Shown in pieces: positions 16,002 to 25,124 of a DNA stretch of 64,000 bases. A program made the translations under genes and the position numbers. This DNA is from Lysobacter sp. Lineage in GTDB: Bacteria > Pseudomonadota > Gammaproteobacteria > Xanthomonadales > Xanthomonadaceae. The stretch lies in the NCBI GenBank assembly GCA_019634715.1, contig JAHCAU010000013.1, positions 1-64,000 of the forward strand, written 5' to 3'. The first letter of the stretch is position 1, and each line of letters begins with the position of its first letter. Below the pieces are notes generated by a model. It was not told the origin of the DNA and made no database searches. It worked only from the letters and a program-made list of their open reading frames with translations.

Positions 16002-16514
16002 TCAGCGGTTGATGACCTCGCGATGCATCGGCGCCAGCAGCGCCAGCAGCTTGTTCTGCGCGCGGAACGGGATGCCGCGCTTCGACATCGCGATCTGCAG
16101 GTCTTCGACCAGGGCATTGAAGTCCGCACGGTCGATGCCGTGCGCGGCATGCGCGGCGATCATGTCGCGTCCGGTGTAGACGCAGCCGCCGCCGAGGATC
16201 GCGCAAAATTGCTCAGCGAGCTGACGCTTCACCCGGTCGTGCTCGACCTTCTCGAAGAACGGGCGCATCCGTGGATCGGCCAGCAGCACCGACATGAATT
16301 CCTCCATCAGCGCGTCGAGTCCTGCGCGACCGCCGAATTCCTCGAAGACACCGGCGAGTTCCGGATGCGCCGGGGCAGGATCGGCTGCGCCGGGCGTGCG
16401 CTCGACGGTGGGCGAGGTGTCCTGCGCCGTGACAGATGACGAAGCACCGGCCAACAACAGGCCGGCAAGGAGGAGGGCGACGGGGCGAAAGCGGACACGG
16501 GTGTTCTGGAACAT
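16002..16514 (-). CDS. Exported group-1 truncated haemoglobin
   Basis: 170 aa. A signal peptide (residues ~1-31, LLLAGLLLAGASSSVTAQ) is followed by a short linker and a truncated-globin domain (~52-168). The domain shows GGRAGLDALMEEFM, MRPFFEKVEHDRVK, a YTGRDM loop and the proximal-His region MIAAHAAHGID. Most truncated globins are cytoplasmic, so periplasmic export is notable. It may bind O2 or NO. Last gene of a four-gene minus-strand cluster with DUF3034, a sensor and a cupredoxin-like protein. Confidence 0.85.
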   Translation of the reverse strand: MFQNTRVRFRPVALLLAGLLLAGASSSVTAQDTSPTVERTPGAADPAPAHPELAGVFEEFGGRAGLDALMEEFMSVLLADPRMRPFFEKVEHDRVKRQLAEQFCAILGGGCVYTGRDMIAAHAAHGIDRADFNALVEDLQIAMSKRGIPFRAQNKLLALLAPMHREVINR

Positions 16515-16546
16515 GGGAATTCTCCGGGCGTGGTCGGAAGGCAGGG

Positions 16547-17506
16547 TCAGAAGCCGACCTGCAGCGACGCGTAGACACCGCGCTGACGATCGCGGATGAC
16601 GATGTTGCCGAGGTCGACATAGGCGACCGTCAGGGCGACATGGCGATTGGGCGTCCAGGCGACGAACACGTCCCAGGCATCGTCCTCGGTCGCGATGTTG
16701 AGGTTGTCGGGCTTGGTGCGGTATTCGGCACCGACGGCCAGGCGACGATTGATCAGGTATGCGACCGACCCTTCGAACTGCAGCGAATGGCCGTCGCGGC
16801 GATCGCCACCGAAGCCGAGGATGCCGAACTGGTTCGCCTCGGTGTAACGCAGGGTGCCGTTCACCAGCACGCCCTGCGAGAGGTACAGCTTGGTCGCGCT
16901 GAGGTAGACATCGGTGCCCGAATCGCTGTCCGCGCCGATCGCGCGGACCAGCGCGCCGCGATCGTTGCGCTTGCGCTGCACGCCCAGCGAGACCTGCGGC
17001 AGCCAGCGATCCTGTTCGAGGATCGCATCGCCGAACAGCTTGACCTTCACGCCCACCGTGTCCTGGCGGATCTCGAAGCCGCGGCCGAGGCCGAGGGCGG
17101 CGCCGACGGCTTCGGTGTCGAACACCTGCCTCGACACGCTGAGTTCGACGCGGTCGTGGATGCCGACGAGCGCGCCGTAGCTGTCGAGGCTGTAGTCGTC
17201 GACATCGACGCGGGTGTAGTAGGCGCTGGCGCCGAACTGGCCGGTTTCGCCATAGCCGCCGATGAGCGCCCAGGGGGTCAGGCCGCCGCCACCGGCGCCT
17301 TCGACCTGGCTCACGCCCGCGGTGAGCAGCAGTTTGCCGCCCGTGGCGCGGTTGTCGGGTTCGACGGCCTCGACAGGTTCGTCGACCTGCAGGTCGGACA
17401 GTTCCTGCGCGAGGGCCTGCGACAACGGGCACGCGAGCGTCGCGAGGCACGCGGCGACGAGGAGACGACGCGCGCGAGGCGGCCGGACAGACGACATCGA
17501 GGTCAT
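16547..17506 (-). CDS. DUF3034 family outer-membrane-like beta-barrel protein
   Basis: 319 aa. A signal peptide ends near ALAQ (~34). The rest is rich in alternating aromatic/polar strands (GGKLLLTAGVSQVEG, TPWALIGGYGETG, ALTVAYVDLGN) and ends in Phe (VGF), as outer-membrane barrels do. The GGKLLLTGGV-type opening matches DUF3034, of unknown function. ATG 17506 is preceded by GGAG six bases away, preferred to ATG 17518. It is adjacent to the exported globin. Confidence 0.75.
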   Translation of the reverse strand: MTSMSSVRPPRARRLLVAACLATLACPLSQALAQELSDLQVDEPVEAVEPDNRATGGKLLLTAGVSQVEGAGGGGLTPWALIGGYGETGQFGASAYYTRVDVDDYSLDSYGALVGIHDRVELSVSRQVFDTEAVGAALGLGRGFEIRQDTVGVKVKLFGDAILEQDRWLPQVSLGVQRKRNDRGALVRAIGADSDSGTDVYLSATKLYLSQGVLVNGTLRYTEANQFGILGFGGDRRDGHSLQFEGSVAYLINRRLAVGAEYRTKPDNLNIATEDDAWDVFVAWTPNRHVALTVAYVDLGNIVIRDRQRGVYASLQVGF

Positions 17507-17552
17507 GCGGTACTCCATGGATGTGGATGCGATGCGGGAATCGGATGCGCGA

Positions 17553-18641
17553 TCAATCGCGCGCCGAGATGGACGCGCGGACGCAGATGCGGTTGAAGGC
17601 GGTGGCGAGACGTTTCATCTGCGGGATGCCGATGTCCGGCATCCTCAGGTGGAGATCGCCGGTGTCTGCGGCGTATTCGGCAACGCGCAGCACCTCGTCC
17701 AGCGGCGCGAAGATGCGACGCATGACCCACCAGACCGTCATGACCAGGGCCAGCAGCGCGAGCACGACGCCGGCGAGCACGGGCCAGCGCGCGGCATCGC
17801 GCACCTGTGCGTCGCCGCCTGCGGGCACGAGCAGCACGGCGTAGGCCTCGGTGCTGCCGATCATGGGCACGCTGGTCGCCAGCCTGCGGTCGCCTGCGGG
17901 GAATGCGATCGGCTCGCCCTGCTCGCCCGAGGCACGCAGGGTCGACCAGTTCGTCACCACGGTTCCGTTCGTGGATGCGGGGAGCGAGGACACCAGCGTG
18001 CGCGTGCCGGCAGCATCCGATGCCAGCAGCAGGACATCGAGCCCGGTGGCGCTTCCCGAGGTTTCGACGACGGTCTGCGTGAACGTGGGCGTCAAGGCTT
18101 CGCCGAGCATCAGGAACACGTCGCTGAAGCCGTAGCTGGCCAGCGGCATCACCACCACGCGCGTCGCGCGGTCGCCATCGACGAGCAGGCCGTGCTCCGG
18201 CCTCTGTCCGCGTTTCGCGGCGATGAAGGCAGGCGTCGCACCATACTCGCGCACGCCGGACAGCCGATCGGTGGTCGCCAGTACCCGGCCTTCGCCGTCG
18301 AGCATGGCCACCATCGCCAGCCCCATCTGCGTACGCCGTTCCTCCAGCAGGTCGACGACCGACGTGTAGTCGGGCTCGATGCCCGGCAGCGTATTGTCCA
18401 GCGCCTGGCCGATGTAGGCGGTGACCGCCTGGTTGCGGGCGATGGTCTCGCCACGCTGGGTGATTTCGCGGGCGAACTGCGTTTCGGTCGCGCGCAGCGC
18501 GGCCCTTGCGCCATGCAGATCGTGCGAGGCCAGCGCACGCGCCAGCGACCATTCGTGCCATGCAAGGATGGCCGCGCAGATCGCGATGCCCGCGATCAGG
18601 CATGCGGCGGCGAGCAGCGGTCGTTTCGTATTCGCGCGCAT
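17553..18641 (-). CDS. Membrane sensor with double-Cache-like domain and HAMP, output domain missing
   Basis: 362 aa. TM1 at ~8-28, a periplasmic Cache-like sensor (~30-285: LAMVAMLDGEGRVLATTD, VVVMPLASYG), TM2 at ~290-312 and a HAMP domain (IFAPLDEVLRVAEYAADTGD). The chain stops soon after (FNRICVRASISARD), where related proteins continue into GGDEF/EAL or kinase domains. The odd last residues suggest deletion or frameshift. It begins two bases after the cupredoxin-like gene ends, so the two share a transcript. Confidence 0.8.
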   Translation of the reverse strand: MRANTKRPLLAAACLIAGIAICAAILAWHEWSLARALASHDLHGARAALRATETQFAREITQRGETIARNQAVTAYIGQALDNTLPGIEPDYTSVVDLLEERRTQMGLAMVAMLDGEGRVLATTDRLSGVREYGATPAFIAAKRGQRPEHGLLVDGDRATRVVVMPLASYGFSDVFLMLGEALTPTFTQTVVETSGSATGLDVLLLASDAAGTRTLVSSLPASTNGTVVTNWSTLRASGEQGEPIAFPAGDRRLATSVPMIGSTEAYAVLLVPAGGDAQVRDAARWPVLAGVVLALLALVMTVWWVMRRIFAPLDEVLRVAEYAADTGDLHLRMPDIGIPQMKRLATAFNRICVRASISARD

Positions 18642-18643
18642 GT

Positions 18644-19297
18644 TCAGTGCTTCCCTGCTGCGTGCGCATCGATCGGCGGCTTGCTCGCGATCAGGCGCTG
18701 CGTGGGAATGGCCTCCGACGGGACCGTGATCTTCACGCTGGTGGGCGCCGACCGCGGATGCCAGAACACCAGCGAACCCGATCCGGGCGGCAGGCCATCG
18801 AGCCGGTAGCGGCCGCTGCGATCGGGGCGCGCGTAGTGCGGCGTGGACAGCACCAGGATGTTGGCGCGCATCGACTGGTGCACGCTGCAGTTCACCACCA
18901 CCAGCCCGGCCCGCTTGAACGTGTGTTCGCGCGATACGCCGGCGCCGTAGAAACCCAGATCGAACCCATTCGCGCCGCTGCGCGAGAACACGTTGTGCAG
19001 GATCGTGTCGCGATTGGGAAAACTCACCGTGCTGCCCTGCGGCACCACCAGCAGCGAGGGCGAGAAGCCCTTGCTGCGCGTGTCCATCGTGAATCGGCCG
19101 GGCGACGGGCGCAGTTCGACGTCTTTCGGCAAGTAGTAGACGACCGTGTCGGCGATTTCGCCTGCATGAAGATCCTGCCGGCCGTCGCCGACAAGTTCGA
19201 CGCGCCCGCGGAGTGTGGCGCCGTCGCGCGCCTGCGCATACCCGGCAGACAAGAGCACCAGGGCCAGCAAGGCCCGGCGCAGCAGAACGAGATGCAT
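18644..19297 (-). CDS. Periplasmic cupredoxin-like protein (methylamine-utilisation-type)
   Basis: 217 aa with a signal peptide (LLRRALLALVLLSAGYAQA). A plastocyanin-like core has potential copper ligands in order: His (DTILHNVFS), Cys-His (VVNCSVHQSM) and Met. A C-terminal carboxypeptidase-regulatory-like beta-sandwich follows (GRYRLDGLPPGSGSLVFWHP). ATG 19297 is preceded by AGGGGG. It heads the sensor / DUF3034 / globin cluster, which suggests copper- or redox-linked sensing in the envelope (inference). Confidence 0.75.
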   Translation of the reverse strand: MHLVLLRRALLALVLLSAGYAQARDGATLRGRVELVGDGRQDLHAGEIADTVVYYLPKDVELRPSPGRFTMDTRSKGFSPSLLVVPQGSTVSFPNRDTILHNVFSRSGANGFDLGFYGAGVSREHTFKRAGLVVVNCSVHQSMRANILVLSTPHYARPDRSGRYRLDGLPPGSGSLVFWHPRSAPTSVKITVPSEAIPTQRLIASKPPIDAHAAGKH

Positions 19298-19574
19298 GCA
19301 ATCCCCCTGTATACGATTTCGCCCTACGGAACGATTTCCGTTGGCAGCACGCAGGACTACGGGGCGAGGGCCGGTACGGATGCAGCGAGTGCCCACGAGC
19401 GGTCTTCGCACAGCCGACCGGAGGCATGCGAACGCGAGGAACGATTCCATTAGACTACGGCGCCTGCGGCCCCGACGGGCCGTTTCACCAAGCCGCTGAT
19501 CCAAACGATTTCAACGACTTGCCACATACCCCGGCGTATCCACCAGCCTGTACGCCGGCGCAACGGAGCTTCCG

Positions 19575-20675
19575 ATGATCTTCGAACACGTCGAAAACTA
19601 CGGCCATGAGCAGGTCGTCTTCTGCCACAACAAGGACGCGGGCCTGAAGGCCATCATCGCGATCCACAACACCGTGCTCGGCCCCTCGCTGGGCGGTCTG
19701 CGGATGTGGCCGTACAAGACCGAGCAGGATGCGCTGAACGACGTGCTGCGCCTGTCCCGCGGCATGACCTACAAGAACGCGGTGGCCGGCCTGAACATTG
19801 GTGGCGGCAAGGCCGTCATAATCGGCGACCCGTCGAAGGACAAGTCCGAGGCGCTGTTCCGCGCGTTCGGCAAGTTCGTCGATTCGCTGGGCGGCCGCTA
19901 CATCACCGCCGAGGACGTCGGCATCGACGTCAACGACATGGAATACGTGTATCGCGAGACCGAGTACGTGACCGGCGTGCACCAGGTGCATGGCGGTTCG
20001 GGCGATCCCTCGCCGTTCACCGCCTACGGCACGCTGCAGGGCCTGATGGCCACGCTGAACCGCAAGTTCGGCGACGAGGAAGTGGGCCGCCGCAGCTACG
20101 CGGTGCAGGGCCTGGGCCACGTGGGCATGGAGTTCGTGAAGCTGCTCAAGGAGCGCGGCGCGAAGATCTTCGTCACCGACATCAACAAGAGCCTGGTCGA
20201 GGAAGCCGTCGAAGAATACGGCGCCGAAGCCGTCGCTCCGGACGAGATCTACGACGTGAACTGCGACGTGTACTCGCCGTGCGCGCTGGGCGGCACCGTC
20301 AACGAGCAGACCTTGCCGCGCCTGAAGGCCAAGATCATCTGCGGCGCCGCCAACAACCAGCTGGCGAACAACGCCATCGGCGACGAAGTCACCAAGCGCG
20401 GCATCCTGTACGCGCCGGACTACGCGGTGAACGCCGGCGGCGTGATGAACGTGTCGCTGGAGATCGACGGCTACAACCGCGAACGCGCGATGCGCATGAT
20501 GCGCACCATCTATCACAACCTCGGCCGCATCTACGAGATCTCCGACCGCGACGGCATCCCGACCTACCTGGCCGCCGACCGCCTCGCCGAAGAGCGCATC
20601 TCCGCGATCGGCAAGCTGAAGCTGCCGATGGGCCGCACCGCGCCGCGTTTCCTGGGCCGCATGCGCGGGCACTGA
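19575..20675 (+). CDS. Leucine dehydrogenase (Glu/Leu/Phe/Val family)
   Basis: 366 aa, the usual length. NAD-dependent oxidative deamination of leucine, valine and isoleucine. The catalytic-site motif [11 protein letters not shown] (Lys ~79) and the dinucleotide-binding GLGHVGMEF (~178) are present, with [11 protein letters not shown] near the C-terminus. GGAG lies six bases before ATG 19575. It feeds the leucine-degradation genes downstream. The stop codon lies inside a 10-bp hairpin (20673-20695). Confidence 0.93.
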   Translation: MIFEHVENYGHEQVVFCHNKDAGLKAIIAIHNTVLGPSLGGLRMWPYKTEQDALNDVLRLSRGMTYKNAVAGLNIGGGKAVIIGDPSKDKSEALFRAFGKFVDSLGGRYITAEDVGIDVNDMEYVYRETEYVTGVHQVHGGSGDPSPFTAYGTLQGLMATLNRKFGDEEVGRRSYAVQGLGHVGMEFVKLLKERGAKIFVTDINKSLVEEAVEEYGAEAVAPDEIYDVNCDVYSPCALGGTVNEQTLPRLKAKIICGAANNQLANNAIGDEVTKRGILYAPDYAVNAGGVMNVSLEIDGYNRERAMRMMRTIYHNLGRIYEISDRDGIPTYLAADRLAEERISAIGKLKLPMGRTAPRFLGRMRGH

Positions 20676-20695
20676 AACAGGCTTCGCCTGTTTCA
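20673..20695 (+). other. Hairpin overlapping the leucine dehydrogenase stop
   Basis: TGAAACAGGC and GCCTGTTTCA form a perfect 10-bp stem with a 3-base loop. There is no T-run, so it may protect the mRNA end or pause transcription without ending it. A second small palindrome (AGTTCGTTTCACGAACT, 20701-20717) follows. The rest of the gap to 20811 is repeat-like (CCCCCCTTTACCAAAGGGGGG). Confidence 0.45.
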
Positions 20696-20811
20696 GCCCA
20701 AGTTCGTTTCACGAACTCGGGCCCCGCTCAGTCCTTCCGAATCCCCCGCCGCTGTCGCGGCGCCCCCCTTTACCAAAGGGGGGCTGTGGCTCCCCCAAAG
20801 CAGAGGTTGCA

Positions 20812-21969
20812 ATGCGTCCGTTTCCGTTGGGTGAAGACATCGATGCGCTGCGCGAGGCGGTCCGCCGTTTCGCCGAGACCGAGATCGCGCCGCGCGCGGC
20901 GAAGATCGACGAAGAGAACGCGTTCCCGCAGGACCTGTGGGCCAAGCTCGGCGAGATGGGCCTGCTCGGCATCACCGTGCCGGGCGAGTTCGGCGGCAGC
21001 GAGATGGGCTATCTGGCCCACCTGATCGCGATGGAGGAGATCTCCCGCGCCTCCGGTTCGGTCGGCCTGAGCTACGGCGCGCACTCGAACCTGTGCGTGA
21101 GCAACCTCTACGCCAACGGCAACCAGGCGCAGCGCGAGAAATACCTGCCGAAGCTGTGCACCGGCGAGTGGAAGGGCGCGCTGGCGATGAGCGAGCCGGG
21201 CGCGGGTTCGGACGTGGTGGGCTCGATGAGCTGCCGCGCGACGCTGAAGGGCGACGTGTGGGTGGCCAACGGCAACAAGATGTGGATCACCAATGGCCCC
21301 GAGGCCGACGTGCTGATCGTGTACATGCGCACCGCGAGCCGCGAGCTGGGCAGCAAGTGCATGACCGCCTTCCTCGTCGAGAAGGGCATGCCCGGCTTCC
21401 GCACCGCGCAGAAGCTGGACAAGCTGGGCATGCGCGGCAGCAACACCTGCGAGCTGGTGTTCGAGAACTGCGAGATTCCTGCCGAGAACGTGCTGGGCGA
21501 AGTGAACAACGGCGTGAAGGTGCTGATGAGCGGCCTGAACACCGAACGCCTGGTGCTGAGCGGCGGCCCGCTGGGCCTGATGCAGGCGGCGCTGGACATC
21601 GCCCTGCCCTACGTGCGCGACCGTCGCCAGTTCGGCCAGGCGATCGGCACCTTCGGCATCATGCAGGCGAAGATCGCCGACATGTACACCGCGCTGCAGT
21701 CCAGCCGTGCCTTCGCCTACCAGGTGGCGCGCGACTACGACAGCGGCTACAAGTCGCGCATCGATGCCGCGAGTTGCCTGATGCACGCGTCGGAGTCGGC
21801 GGTGAAGGTGGCGCTGGAGGCGATCCAGACCCTCGGCGGCAATGGCTACATCAACGAGTACCCGACCGGCCGCATCCTGCGCGACGCCAAGCTGTACGAG
21901 ATCGGCGCCGGCACCAACGAGATCCGCCGCATGCTGATCGGCCGCGAGCTGTTCAACGGCAATTTCTGA
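20812..21969 (+). CDS. ivd: Isovaleryl-CoA dehydrogenase
   Basis: 385 aa. FAD enzyme oxidising isovaleryl-CoA to 3-methylcrotonyl-CoA, passing electrons to ETF. Acyl-CoA dehydrogenase signatures: [12 protein letters not shown] (~124-135), MWITNG, and [19 protein letters not shown] at the C-terminus. The sequence [12 protein letters not shown] holds the catalytic Glu at the position specific to isovaleryl-CoA dehydrogenases, not at the C-terminal position used by other acyl-CoA dehydrogenases. ATG 20812 gives the expected length. It follows leucine dehydrogenase. Confidence 0.93.
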   Translation: MRPFPLGEDIDALREAVRRFAETEIAPRAAKIDEENAFPQDLWAKLGEMGLLGITVPGEFGGSEMGYLAHLIAMEEISRASGSVGLSYGAHSNLCVSNLYANGNQAQREKYLPKLCTGEWKGALAMSEPGAGSDVVGSMSCRATLKGDVWVANGNKMWITNGPEADVLIVYMRTASRELGSKCMTAFLVEKGMPGFRTAQKLDKLGMRGSNTCELVFENCEIPAENVLGEVNNGVKVLMSGLNTERLVLSGGPLGLMQAALDIALPYVRDRRQFGQAIGTFGIMQAKIADMYTALQSSRAFAYQVARDYDSGYKSRIDAASCLMHASESAVKVALEAIQTLGGNGYINEYPTGRILRDAKLYEIGAGTNEIRRMLIGRELFNGNF

Positions 21970-21998
21970 TCGGTGCGTTCGCCGCTGCAAACCGAAAT

Positions 21999-22023
21999 GC
22001 CGCGACTTGTGTCGCGGCTTTTT
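21999..22023 (+). terminator. Rho-independent terminator after ivd
   Basis: GCCGCGAC / GTCGCGGC stem, 4-base loop, then TTTTT, 30 bases past the stop. Confidence 0.85.
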
Positions 22024-22040
22024 CGTTTGGTAATTCATAA

Positions 22041-22208
22041 CCCATCCCCACCCAAACCCGCCCGGCCCTCGCGCCTTGCGCTCCGGCGCTCAGAGGCGCG
22101 CGAGGCAATGCCTCGCAAGCGCGCCGCTTCGCCCCCTTGAAGGGGAGGGCTTCAAAGCGCCGCGCTTGTCTCCCTCCCCTTCAAGGGGAGGGCCGGGGTG
22201 GGGATGGG
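22041..22208. repeat. CCCATCCCCACCC...GGGTGGGGATGGG repeat block
   Basis: The outer ends CCCATCCCCACCC and GGGTGGGGATGGG are inverted copies. Inside lie three CCCCTTGAAGGGGAGGG-type palindromes. The same family flanks the DUF559 gene at 41042 and 41485. No gene is present. Confidence 0.8.
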
Positions 22209-22247
22209 TTTACGCACTTAGAGTCGATGCTCTGCAGAACAACCGCC

Positions 22248-22955
22248 TCACGCCCGCGCAGGCATCGCACTGGTCGGCAGGGCTTTCGGCATGTACTTGC
22301 GGTTGAGCCAGACCATGACCACGAACGACAGCGACAGCGGCAGGAACCAGGCGATCAGGTGGTACCAGCCCGGCGGGTCGATGCCGACCATGCGGATGAT
22401 GCGGTCGAAGCCGATGGCGAGGAAGGCGATGTGCGTGGCGACGCCGCAGCCGACCATCGCCGAGTAATGCTCCTTCATCCACCAGCGCGCCACCGACATC
22501 GGACGCGCGCGGCGCACCAGCATCTGCACCCCGGTGATCATGCCGACCACGCTGAAGCCCATCAGCAGCGTCTGCGACATTTTCATGCCGACCGCGAACA
22601 CCACCGCCGACGCGGCGAGGTTGAGCAAGGCCACCCACAGGTAGGCCGTGTCGCGGAACGAAGACTGGTCGCGCTTGCGCTTCACCGCGCGCCAGCCCAT
22701 CCACATACCGGTCGCGGTGATCACCACCAGGTAGCCGAGGAAGGTGGCGATGCCCGGCTTGCCGCGCAGGCCGATGATGACCGCCATCGGCATCGCGGTG
22801 ACCACGATGCCCAGCATCGCGAACATGTACGCCTTGCCTACGCGCAGGTGCAGCGGCGCGCCCTTCTTCGCGAAGGCCGCCATCCAGAAGGTGACCAGGG
22901 CGACCAGGCCGCAGAGGCCGTGCGCAGCGAGCAGTATCTTGTAGAGCGTGTCCAT
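22248..22955 (-). CDS. Hypothetical multi-pass membrane protein
   Basis: 235 aa, about seven hydrophobic segments (e.g. ILLAAHGLCGLVALVTFWMA, MFAMLGIVVTAMPMAVIIGL). The pattern His-Gly-xx-Gly in TM1 and other in-membrane His residues suggest possible haem or metal contact, but no family is firmly recognised. It could be a DUF2306-like protein. It stands alone, convergent with the ivd side and divergent from the histidine kinase. Confidence 0.65.
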   Translation of the reverse strand: MDTLYKILLAAHGLCGLVALVTFWMAAFAKKGAPLHLRVGKAYMFAMLGIVVTAMPMAVIIGLRGKPGIATFLGYLVVITATGMWMGWRAVKRKRDQSSFRDTAYLWVALLNLAASAVVFAVGMKMSQTLLMGFSVVGMITGVQMLVRRARPMSVARWWMKEHYSAMVGCGVATHIAFLAIGFDRIIRMVGIDPPGWYHLIAWFLPLSLSFVVMVWLNRKYMPKALPTSAMPARA

Positions 22956-23101
22956 GGCGTGACTCCATCTGGAGGGGCATCGGGAATGAGGACAGTCTCC
23001 GGATCGGGGCGTCGGCGCGGCACCTGCCCGTGGTCACCGCGCGGGGGTGAGAAAAGTCACCTCGTGCAGGCATCGGCTTCCGCGCGCCGGAGCGGGCTGC
23101 C

Positions 23102-24286
23102 ATGCTGGTCGCCATGAGCCCTCCATCCTTCCTGCGCGAAGTCGCGACGCCCGCCGAGGGACCGTTCTCGACGCACCTGCTGTCTGCGCTGAACATCGCC
23201 GCCTACGTCACCTGGCTGGCGATCGCGTTCGCGGTGCTGGAACCGGCGAAGCTGGCCGCCGGCGATCCGCGCGAATGGCTCGGCGCCGCCTGCCTGCTCG
23301 GCATCCTCGGGCTGTACGTCGCCTGCGCGCTGGCCGGGCGCGACGGCCGTGGCGGGCTCCTGCGCGTCCTCGGCCAGGGCGTGCTGATCCTCGCCGCCGA
23401 AGCCCTGCTCGGCAGCGGCCAGAATTCGGTGCTGCTGATCATCGTCGCCGGCCAGCTGGTGCTGATGCTGCCGTTGCGCGGCTTCGTCGCGGTGATGCTG
23501 GCGTTCAACGCCGGGCTGGCGCTGATCTGGCTGGAACGCGGCGTACCGCCCGGATCGGCACTGATCTCGCTGGCGCAGATCGGCGCGTTCCAGGCGTTCG
23601 CGGCGCTGACCGGCCATTACGCGGGCAGTCGCGAACAGGCCCGCGAGCACCTGGCGCAGGTGAATGCCGAACTGCTCGCCACGCGGCGCCTGCTGGAGGA
23701 ATCCGCGCGCGCCGGCGAACGCCTGAAACTCTCGCGCGAGCTGCACGACGTGGCGGGCCACAGCCTGACCGCGCTCAAGCTCAACCTCGCCCGGCTGTCG
23801 CGCGACCCCGCGCTGGCTCGACGCGAGGAGATCGTGCTGTCCGCGCAGCTCGCCGACGACCTGCTGGCGCAGATCCGCCAGGTGGTCGGCGCCCTGCGCG
23901 CGCACGACGGCCTGGACCTGCGCGCGGCGCTGGAAGCGCTGGGCCGGCCGGTGCCCGGCGTGCGCATCGACATGGACATCGAGGACGGCCTGCGCGTGGA
24001 CGACATCGACCAGGCCGAAGCCCTGCTGCGCTGCGCCCAGGAAGCGATCACCAATGCCCTGCGCCACGGCCGCGCGCGACACATCCGCATCCGCCTGCAG
24101 CGCGACGGCGACGGACTCGCGCTGACGGTCGACAACGACGGCCTCGCGCCGGCGCGCGTGGACGAAGGCAACGGCCTGACCGGCATGCGCGAGCGCCTCG
24201 CCGCGCTCGGCGGCCGGCTGGACATCGAACCGACACCGCCGCGCGGCCTGCGTGTCGTCGCCCGCATCCAGGACGCACACGCATGA
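23102..24286 (+). CDS. Membrane histidine kinase, HisKA_3 (NarL-partner) type
   Basis: 394 aa. Five to six TM helices fill residues ~30-175. A coiled linker follows, then the dimerisation motif RELHDVAGHSLTALKLNL with phospho-acceptor His ~215. The HATPase_c domain (QEAITNALRHGRARHI; GNGLTGMRERLAALGG) comes last. The layout matches LiaS/DesK-type kinases that sense membrane state. ATG 23102 is used; ATG 23114 is possible. It overlaps the regulator gene by ATGA, a classic coupled pair. Confidence 0.88.
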   Translation: MLVAMSPPSFLREVATPAEGPFSTHLLSALNIAAYVTWLAIAFAVLEPAKLAAGDPREWLGAACLLGILGLYVACALAGRDGRGGLLRVLGQGVLILAAEALLGSGQNSVLLIIVAGQLVLMLPLRGFVAVMLAFNAGLALIWLERGVPPGSALISLAQIGAFQAFAALTGHYAGSREQAREHLAQVNAELLATRRLLEESARAGERLKLSRELHDVAGHSLTALKLNLARLSRDPALARREEIVLSAQLADDLLAQIRQVVGALRAHDGLDLRAALEALGRPVPGVRIDMDIEDGLRVDDIDQAEALLRCAQEAITNALRHGRARHIRIRLQRDGDGLALTVDNDGLAPARVDEGNGLTGMRERLAALGGRLDIEPTPPRGLRVVARIQDAHA

Positions 24287-24930
24287 ACCCCGCGCCCGGC
24301 CGCCCCATCCGCATCGCCCTGTGCGACGACCAGGCCCTGGTGCTGCGCGGGCTGTCCAGCCTGCTGTCGGACATCGGCATCGACGTGGCGCTGGAGGCGC
24401 CCGACGCCGAGCGCCTGCTCGCCGCCCTGCCGCAGCGCCCGGTCGACCTGATCGTCAGCGACATCCGCATGCCCGGGCTGGGCGGGATCGGCCTGATCGG
24501 CGCCCTGCGCGAACGCGGCGACGCCACCCCGGTGATCCTGCTGACCACCTTCGACGACCCCGACCTGATGATGCGCGCCGTGGACGCCGGGGCGCAGGGC
24601 TTCCTGCTCAAGGACGCCTCGCCCGAAGACCTCAAGGCCGCGATCCAGCGCGTGGCCGGCGGCGAGACCCTGCTCCAACCCGTGAGCCTGGGGCCGGTGC
24701 GCGCCGCCTGGAGCGAACCGGCCGGGACGGACACCGGTGCGAAGCTCACCGACCGCGAACGCTCGATCCTGCGCCTGGTCGCGGGCGGCCACTCCAACAA
24801 GGAGATCGCGCGCAGCCTGCACCTGTCCGAAGGCACGGTGAAGAACTACATGTCCGACCTGCTGGTGAAGCTGGACTGCCGCGACCGCACCCACGCCGTG
24901 CTCAAGGCGATCACCCTGCGCCTGCTCTGA
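24283..24930 (+). CDS. NarL/FixJ-family response regulator
   Basis: 215 aa. The receiver domain has acidic pocket Asp15-Asp16, phospho-acceptor Asp60 (IVSDIRMPG), Thr (LLTTFDD) and Lys (FLLKDAS). The C-terminal LuxR-type helix-turn-helix is LTDRERSILRLVAGGHSNKE to LSEGTVKNYMSDLLVKL. Its start overlaps the kinase stop. It is likely phosphorylated by the upstream kinase; targets unknown. Confidence 0.92.
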   Translation: MNPAPGRPIRIALCDDQALVLRGLSSLLSDIGIDVALEAPDAERLLAALPQRPVDLIVSDIRMPGLGGIGLIGALRERGDATPVILLTTFDDPDLMMRAVDAGAQGFLLKDASPEDLKAAIQRVAGGETLLQPVSLGPVRAAWSEPAGTDTGAKLTDRERSILRLVAGGHSNKEIARSLHLSEGTVKNYMSDLLVKLDCRDRTHAVLKAITLRLL

Positions 24931-25124
24931 GCCGGCATGCCCGGTCGGCGCCTGGCCTCGATACGCCCGGGCATGGCCGATCCGGCCCGTTTCCTGGCCG
25001 AACGTCCATTTGCCGCACTGCAGCACGGCGTCGCATAATCGGGACGTCGCCGCGCCGCCCCACGCCCGCGCCGGCCCAGATACGACCGACAAGCGCCCCC
25101 CGGCGCACCCGCCACGGAGTCCAC

